This document shows positions 16,291 through 21,134 of a stretch of DNA of 21,134 bases, piece by piece. Positions within the stretch are counted from its first letter, which is position 1; the number at the start of each line of letters is the position of its first letter. Below the pieces are notes generated by a model. The model saw only the letters and a program-made list of their open reading frames with translations, was not told where the DNA came from and did no database searches. Source of the DNA: Betaproteobacteria bacterium. Its GTDB lineage: Bacteria > Pseudomonadota > Gammaproteobacteria > Burkholderiales > Burkholderiaceae. The stretch lies in assembly GCA_009921765.1 (NCBI GenBank), contig RFXC01000050.1, positions 1 through 21,134 of the forward strand. The letters run 5' to 3'. The translations under genes and the position numbers were made by a program.

Positions 16291-19200
16291 ATGGAGGGGC
16301 CTGCGCCGCTGCCGCCGCGGCTGTCGCTGCGCGCCGTCAAGGCCGAACGCAGCGGCGGCCTCGCGCTGCCCTATGCGCCGGCTCGGCAATCCGTTGGCAT
16401 CGTGCATATTGGGCTAGGCAATTTCCATCGCGCGCATCAGGCGGTTCATGTTGACGAAGCGCTGGCGGCTGGCGAATCGGACTGGGCGATTTCGGCGTGG
16501 AACCTGCACAGTCGCTCGTTGCCGGAGGCGCTCGCCTCGCAAGATGGCCTCTACACGATGCTGGTTCGGAGCAGCCAGGGCACCGATGCCCGCCTTCTCG
16601 GACCGATCCGCGAAGCGGGCTGTGCGGAGCAGACCCCCGCACGCCTCCTTGAACGCCTCGCTTCACCTTCCACCCGAATCGTGTCGCTCAGCATCACCGA
16701 GAAAGGGTATTGCCTCAATGCCGAAGGCGTGCTCGAGGCGAACGACCCAGCGCTCGCCGCCGACCCAGCGCTCGCCGCCGATCTGGCCGGTGCATGGCCA
16801 CCGCGCACCGCCTTGGGCTGGCTCGCCGCCGGGCTTGTCACCCGCCATGCCCGGCACCCGACTGCGCGCATCACGCTGCTCTCCTGCGACAACCTCTCGG
16901 GTAATGGCAGCGCGCTCGAGCGCGCACTTGATGCGCTGCTGCGCGCACGTGCGCAGCATGCGCTTGCCGATCGGCTGCCCGACATCGCGTCTTTCCCCAA
17001 CGCCATGGTCGACCGCATTGTGCCGGCGACCACCGATACTGACCGGGCGCTCGCCGCCCGGCTCACCGGCCTTGCCGATGTCTGTCCGGTCGCCACCGAA
17101 CCGTTCTCGCAATGGGTGATCGAAGACCGGTTCGCCGCGGGCCGCCCCCGCTTCGAGAAAAGCGGCGTGACCTTCAGCGACGATGTGGCGGGCTGGGAAC
17201 AGATGAAGCTGCGGCTTCTGAATGCCGCGCACTCGGTGATCGCCTATCTGGGCATGCTGGCCGGGTGGCGCACAGTCGACGAGGCGGTATCGCAACCCCT
17301 GGTCGCCATGCTTCTGGAGAGGCTCTGGACCTCGGAGGCCATTCCGGCCCTGCCGGAACGGCTGCATTCACGTGCGCCCGCTTATTGCGCCAGCCTGGTC
17401 GTACGGTTCGCAAATACCGCGCTTGCGCATCAGACCGCGCAGATCGCCATGGATGGTTCAAAGAAAATACCGCTCCGCTGGCTGCCCACCGTGCTGACAC
17501 TCGATCGACGGGGACAGCCCTGGCCCGTGCTGGCACTCGCGCTGGCAGCCTGGATCGGCTGTCTGGAGACACTCTGTCCGCCTCACGAAGGCAAGCCCCC
17601 TCCTCACGCGGTGAGCGACCCGCTCGCTGAAGCACTCGCGCCGCTCGCAAGGCATGCCGATCCGGGGAAAGCCGTTCAGGCGGTCCTTCGTGCGGTCCCG
17701 GGGCTTATCGCGCTCGCTGAGCGGCCGAACGCGTGCGCGGCGATTGCGCTGCTTGCGATTGCCACTGCGCTCCGGTTTTACTCGGTCTCGTGGTTGGGGG
17801 AGCGGGTCACCGCAGACCTTCGCAGCGCGGTCTTCTCACGGGTGCTCGAACAGGACCCCGCGTTCTTTGACGACATCCGAAGCGGCGAGGTGCTCTCGCG
17901 CCTCACCACCGACACCGCGCTCGTCCAGACACTGGTCGGCACCAGCGTATCCCTGGGCCTGCGCAACGCCGTACTGGGCACGGGCGCGCTCGTGATGATG
18001 CTGATCACCGAGGCGATGCTCGCCCTGATGATGATCGGTCTTCTGGCTGCCACACTCATCCCGGTGATCGCCATCGGCCGACGGGTGAGACGCCTTTCGC
18101 GTGCGAGCCAGGACAGGATCGCAGATGCCTCGGCTCTGGCCGGCGAAACACTGGGTGCGATCCAGATCGTGCAAGCCTTCAACCGCGGGCCGTGGGAGGC
18201 CGCGCGGTTTGCTGCAGCGGCCGAGCTTGCCTTTGAGGCCGCCACCCGGCGAGTCCGCGTTCGCGCGGCGCTCACTGCGATCGCCATCGTGCTGAGCTTC
18301 GGGGTGATCGTATTTGTGCTCCGAAGCGGTGCCGGGTCAGTGCTCGCGGGTGATCTGAGTGCCGGGCTGCTCGCGCAGTTCGTCTTGTATGCGGCGCTGC
18401 TGGCTGGCGCGATCGGGGCGATCGCCGAGGTGATTGGCGACATCCAGCGCGCCGCAGGCGCAGCCGAGCGGCTGTCCCAACTGCTTGACGCGACGCCTGC
18501 GATCGGCCTGCGCGCCGATCGCGCGGCGGATTCTCGGCACAACGCCGATGTGGCACCGCACGCGACGGCGACCCCGCCGATTGCCGAGCATCGCGCGGCG
18601 CGCGAGCCTGCCATCGCGTTCGATTCGGTGACCTTCACTTACCCCACGCGCGAGCAACCCGCCCTCGAGGCGGTGAGCTTTGCCGTGGCCCCAGGAGAAA
18701 CCGTCGCGCTGGTTGGCCCGTCGGGTTCTGGAAAAAGCACGGTCTTTCAGTTGCTCCTGCGGTTTCGCGATCCGCAGGCGGGCGCTGTCCGGATGGACGG
18801 GATTGATCTGCGTGCGCTTGAACCTGCAGCGCTTCGTGCGCGAATCGGTCTGGTGTCGCAAGACAGCACGGTGTTCTCCGCCGATGTACTCGCGAACATC
18901 CGCTACGGCAGGCTCGATGCAACCGATGAAGAAGTGATGGAGGCGGCGCGCGCCGCGCACGCACTCGAGTTCATCGAACGGCTGCCCCAGCGCTGGAGCA
19001 CCGCGCTTGGCGAACGGGGCGTGCGTTTGTCGGGCGGGCAACGCCAGCGGATCGCAATTGCGCGGGCCTTGCTGCGCGACCCCGAGCTTTTGCTTCTTGA
19101 TGAAGCCACCAGCTCGCTCGATGCGCAAAGCGAGCGCGAGGTGCAGGCGGCGCTTGAGGAGGCCACCAGCGGTCGGACCACGCTGGTGATCGCTCATCGC

Positions 19201-19356
19201 CTGGCCACCGTGCGGCGCGCCGATCGAATTCTCGTGCTCGAGCGCGGTCGGCTGGTCGAGACCGGTACCCATGCGTCGCTCTCGGCCACGGGCGGGCTCT
19301 ACTCGCGACTTGCCGCCATGCAGTTCGACGCCGCCCGGGAATTTGCGCTACGCTAG
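16291..19356 (+). CDS. In-frame fusion: mannitol dehydrogenase/hexuronate reductase domain + N-truncated ABC exporter
   Basis: A 1021-codon frame joining two unrelated proteins. Residues ~30-472 are a UxuB/UxaB/mannitol-dehydrogenase family enzyme: NAD-binding GLGNFHRAHQ at 41-50 and catalytic Lys306, Asn311, His314 (MKLRLLNAAH), ending at DPLAEALAPLA and VLRAVPGL, about 30 residues before the normal family end. From ~482 an MsbA-type exporter begins inside the second membrane helix (LATALRFY-type segment, SWLGERV), so helix 1 and its start are missing. The nucleotide-binding domain is intact: Walker A Lys815, LSGGQ at 913-917, Walker B DE at 937-938, H-loop His969. Either half may be non-functional. 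A real deletion fusion and an assembly join are both possible. Codon use is uniform throughout. Confidence 0.85.
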   Translation: MEGPAPLPPRLSLRAVKAERSGGLALPYAPARQSVGIVHIGLGNFHRAHQAVHVDEALAAGESDWAISAWNLHSRSLPEALASQDGLYTMLVRSSQGTDARLLGPIREAGCAEQTPARLLERLASPSTRIVSLSITEKGYCLNAEGVLEANDPALAADPALAADLAGAWPPRTALGWLAAGLVTRHARHPTARITLLSCDNLSGNGSALERALDALLRARAQHALADRLPDIASFPNAMVDRIVPATTDTDRALAARLTGLADVCPVATEPFSQWVIEDRFAAGRPRFEKSGVTFSDDVAGWEQMKLRLLNAAHSVIAYLGMLAGWRTVDEAVSQPLVAMLLERLWTSEAIPALPERLHSRAPAYCASLVVRFANTALAHQTAQIAMDGSKKIPLRWLPTVLTLDRRGQPWPVLALALAAWIGCLETLCPPHEGKPPPHAVSDPLAEALAPLARHADPGKAVQAVLRAVPGLIALAERPNACAAIALLAIATALRFYSVSWLGERVTADLRSAVFSRVLEQDPAFFDDIRSGEVLSRLTTDTALVQTLVGTSVSLGLRNAVLGTGALVMMLITEAMLALMMIGLLAATLIPVIAIGRRVRRLSRASQDRIADASALAGETLGAIQIVQAFNRGPWEAARFAAAAELAFEAATRRVRVRAALTAIAIVLSFGVIVFVLRSGAGSVLAGDLSAGLLAQFVLYAALLAGAIGAIAEVIGDIQRAAGAAERLSQLLDATPAIGLRADRAADSRHNADVAPHATATPPIAEHRAAREPAIAFDSVTFTYPTREQPALEAVSFAVAPGETVALVGPSGSGKSTVFQLLLRFRDPQAGAVRMDGIDLRALEPAALRARIGLVSQDSTVFSADVLANIRYGRLDATDEEVMEAARAAHALEFIERLPQRWSTALGERGVRLSGGQRQRIAIARALLRDPELLLLDEATSSLDAQSEREVQAALEEATSGRTTLVIAHRLATVRRADRILVLERGRLVETGTHASLSATGGLYSRLAAMQFDAAREFALR
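16744..16779 (+). repeat. Exact 18-bp tandem duplication inside the dehydrogenase domain
   Basis: Two identical 18-bp units (GACCCAGCGCTCGCCGCC) at 16744-16761 and 16762-16779 encode a repeated DPALAA. The frame is kept, adding six residues on a surface-type Ala-rich loop between the Rossmann part and the catalytic part. Confidence 0.85.
17621..17720 (+). repeat. 10-bp direct repeat bracketing the end of the dehydrogenase domain
   Basis: CGCTCGCTGA occurs at 17621-17630 and 17711-17720, the second copy at the point where similarity to the mannitol-dehydrogenase family is lost. Short direct repeats can mediate deletions, but Ala/Leu-rich GC-rich coding sequence also produces such matches by chance. 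Confidence 0.5.
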
Positions 19357-19421
19357 CGCGCCTCTCGCCGGGGCAATTGATCGCCCGCAATCTTCCCATC
19401 ACTCAACTCAGGCTCGTACCC

Positions 19422-20180
19422 ATGGCACGCAGACTTGAAGGCAAGAAGGTGTTTGTGACGGCAGCCGCCCAGGGCATGGGCCGGGCCGCGGTATTGGCCA
19501 TGGCACGCGAAGGTGCGCGCATCATTGCCACCGACATTCGCGAGGATCTGCTGCAGACGCTGCGCGCTGAAGTACTCGCCGAGGGCGGTATCGCCCCCGA
19601 TGTGCGCAGGCTCGATGTCACCGAGCCCGGCGCGATTGAATCGATGATGGGATCGGTGGGTGCCCTCGACGTGCTCTTCAACTGCGCGGGCTATGTCCAC
19701 CAGGGCACCATCCTCCAGGCAAGTGATGATGATTGGGATCTCAGCTTCGCGATCAATGTCCGTTCAATGGTGCGAACCATCCGGTCGGCGCTGCCCGCCA
19801 TGATCGCGCAGGGTGGCGGCTCGATCATCAACATGGCCTCGGTCTGCTCGTCGATCAAGGGCCTTCCAAACCGTGCGGTCTACGGCACCACCAAGGCAGC
19901 CGTGCTGGGACTCACCAAGGCGATCGCGGCCGACTTTGTCGGCCAGCGCGTTCGCTGCAATGCCATCTGCCCCGGCACCGTGGAAACACCCAGCCTTCGG
20001 GACCGCATGGCGCAACTTGGCGACGTTGATGAAGCGCGGCGCATGTTTACCGCCCGCCAGCCCATGGGTCGGCTCGCAAACGCCGACGAAATCGTTCCGA
20101 TCGTCGTTTATCTTGCAAGTGACGAAAGCTCGTTTGCCACCGGGCAGTGGTTCAACATAGACGGCGGCATCACGATCTGA
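19422..20180 (+). CDS. SDR oxidoreductase of the 2-keto-3-deoxy-L-fuconate dehydrogenase type
   Basis: A 252-residue short-chain dehydrogenase. NAD-binding TAAAQGMG at 13-20, NCAG at 87-90, Ser140, and catalytic YGTTK with Tyr154/Lys158. The stretches FVTAAAQGMGRAAVLAMA, RCNAICPGTVETPSLRDR and VYLASDESSFATGQ parallel human BDH2/DHRS6 and the bacterial 2-keto-3-deoxy-L-fuconate 4-dehydrogenase group, which oxidises 2-keto-3-deoxy acids to 2,4-diketo acids. The ATG at 19422 is chosen because it begins right before the first Rossmann strand; the frame also opens at TTG 19377. It is followed after 76 bp by an FAH-family hydrolase, a known functional partner of this type. Exact substrate is inferred. 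Confidence 0.87.
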   Translation: MARRLEGKKVFVTAAAQGMGRAAVLAMAREGARIIATDIREDLLQTLRAEVLAEGGIAPDVRRLDVTEPGAIESMMGSVGALDVLFNCAGYVHQGTILQASDDDWDLSFAINVRSMVRTIRSALPAMIAQGGGSIINMASVCSSIKGLPNRAVYGTTKAAVLGLTKAIAADFVGQRVRCNAICPGTVETPSLRDRMAQLGDVDEARRMFTARQPMGRLANADEIVPIVVYLASDESSFATGQWFNIDGGITI

Positions 20181-20256
20181 TTGACCGGCGACGCGAGCAA
20201 CCCTTCACAACGCCCGCTCCGCCCAGCCCCTCACCTGACCTTACCAAGGAGAAAGC

Positions 20257-21105
20257 ATGAAACTCGTACGCTACGGCAAACCCGGCAAGGAAAAGCCCGG
20301 CCTGATCGATGCAGACGGCAAGCTTCGCGACCTCTCGGGCGTGCTCCCGGGCATCGGCCCCGACCAGCTCTCGCCCAAGGCGCTCGCCAAGCTGGCCAAG
20401 GTCAAGACCGCCAAGCTGCCCCTGGTGCGCGGCAATCCGCGTTATGGCGTGCCGTTTACCGGCGCCACCAAGTTTGTTGCCATCGGCCTCAACTACACCG
20501 ATCACGCAGCCGAGACCGGCAACGCGCTGCCCAAAGAGCCCATCATCTTCCACAAGACGCTGACCTGCATGCAGGGCCCCAACGACGACGTGATGATGCC
20601 CAAGGGTTCCACCAAGACCGACTGGGAAATCGAGCTCGGTATCGTGATCGGGACCCGTGCCTGCAACGTGAGCAAGAAAGAGGCCCTCAATCACGTCGCC
20701 GGCTATGTGCTTTGCAACGATGTCTCCGAGCGCGCTTTCCAGATCGAGCGTGGCGGTCAGTGGACCAAGGGCAAGGGCTGCGATACCTTCGGCCCCATCG
20801 GCCCGTGGCTCGCCACCACCGACGACATCCCCAACCCGCAGAAGCTTGAAATGTGGCTGGATGTGAACGGCCAGAGCAAGCAGCGTGGCCACACCAAGAA
20901 CATGATTTTCGACTGTGCGACGCTGGTGTCCTACTGCAGCCAGTTCTTCACGCTCTACCCCGGCGACATCATCACCACCGGCACGCCTGCCGGCGTGGGT
21001 CTCGCCACCAAGACCTTCCTGAAAGCCGGTGACGTGGTCACGCTCGGCATGACGGGTCTGGGCGAGCAGCGCCAGAAGATCGTCAAGTACAAGGCGGCGA
21101 AGTAA
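20257..21105 (+). CDS. FAH-family 2,4-diketo-3-deoxy-acid hydrolase (ureidoglycolate lyase-like annotation group)
   Basis: A 282-residue fumarylacetoacetate-hydrolase-family enzyme that cleaves C-C bonds of beta-diketo acids with Mg2+. GLNYTDHAAE at 77-86 (His83), metal ligands Glu124 and Glu126 (DWEIELGIVIG), Asp155 (NDVSER), KGCDTFGPIGPWL at 173-185 and GTPAGVG near the C-terminus. Full family length (~282). AAGGAGA at 20246-20252 gives an excellent ribosome binding site. Proteins of this subgroup hydrolyse 2,4-diketo-3-deoxy-L-fuconate or -rhamnonate to pyruvate and lactate in nonphosphorylative sugar pathways, and pairing with the upstream SDR supports such a role. Acylpyruvase or ureidoglycolate lyase names are looser alternatives. 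Confidence 0.88.
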   Translation: MKLVRYGKPGKEKPGLIDADGKLRDLSGVLPGIGPDQLSPKALAKLAKVKTAKLPLVRGNPRYGVPFTGATKFVAIGLNYTDHAAETGNALPKEPIIFHKTLTCMQGPNDDVMMPKGSTKTDWEIELGIVIGTRACNVSKKEALNHVAGYVLCNDVSERAFQIERGGQWTKGKGCDTFGPIGPWLATTDDIPNPQKLEMWLDVNGQSKQRGHTKNMIFDCATLVSYCSQFFTLYPGDIITTGTPAGVGLATKTFLKAGDVVTLGMTGLGEQRQKIVKYKAAK

Positions 21106-21134
21106 GCACGCCGGGTTCGCGCCGGCCGGCGCGA

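Noticed and set aside
19377..19421. TTG start extending the SDR by 15 residues
   Set aside because: The extension precedes the usual SDR N-terminus and has no family similarity; ATG 19422 fits the fold.

Overview
The window reads as chromosome of a GC-rich betaproteobacterium, most probably order Burkholderiales. This rests on the ispB / rplU-rpmA-obgE-proB housekeeping block, an orphan Bug-type (TctC) solute-binding protein of the kind expanded in that order, and the codon bias. Taxonomy is inferred from gene content only. No tRNA, rRNA, CRISPR array, insertion sequence or prophage gene was seen.

Region 1 (1-5324) is core genome. It holds the 3' part of a protein with an RcnB-like C-terminus, then ispB (octaprenyl diphosphate synthase, minus strand), divergent from rplU-rpmA (ribosomal proteins L21 and L27). 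A strong intrinsic terminator follows, then obgE (ribosome-assembly GTPase) and proB (glutamate 5-kinase). The 331-bp ispB/rplU gap carries a good sigma70-like promoter for rplU and a TATAAT box facing ispB.

Region 2 (5325-8385) is a compact plus-strand trio: a six-Asp-box beta-propeller protein without a signal peptide, a periplasmic Bug/TctC binding protein, and a COG3618-type amidohydrolase (lactonase or isomerase of sugar or aromatic lactones). A small unrecognised minus-strand gene (8390-8689) faces it.

Region 3 (8905-21105) is a sugar-acid uptake and catabolism locus arranged around a divergent control region at 14842-15034. To the left, on the minus strand, run an L-idonate/L-hexonate 5-dehydrogenase (idnD-like), a TRAP transporter (dctP, dctQ, dctM) and a UxaA/GarD-family dehydratase. 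To the right, on the plus strand, run a glucarate-dehydratase-like enolase-superfamily enzyme, a mannitol dehydrogenase/hexuronate reductase domain, an SDR of the 2-keto-3-deoxy-L-fuconate dehydrogenase type, and a fumarylacetoacetate-hydrolase (FAH) family enzyme. A coherent inferred scheme is: TRAP import of an aldonate; oxidation at C5; re-reduction by the mannitol-dehydrogenase-family enzyme; dehydration to a 2-keto-3-deoxy acid; oxidation by the SDR; and hydrolysis of the diketo acid to pyruvate plus a small hydroxy acid. No regulator gene is in the window, but a TTGTATAC-like half-conserved GntR-type site lies in the divergent gap.

The most unusual object is the 1021-codon reading frame at 16291-19356. 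Its first ~475 residues are a mannitol-dehydrogenase-family enzyme that loses its C-terminal tail. The remainder is an MsbA-type ABC exporter that lacks its first transmembrane helix. It looks like an in-frame deletion fusion of two neighbouring genes (or an assembly chimera) and should be checked first.
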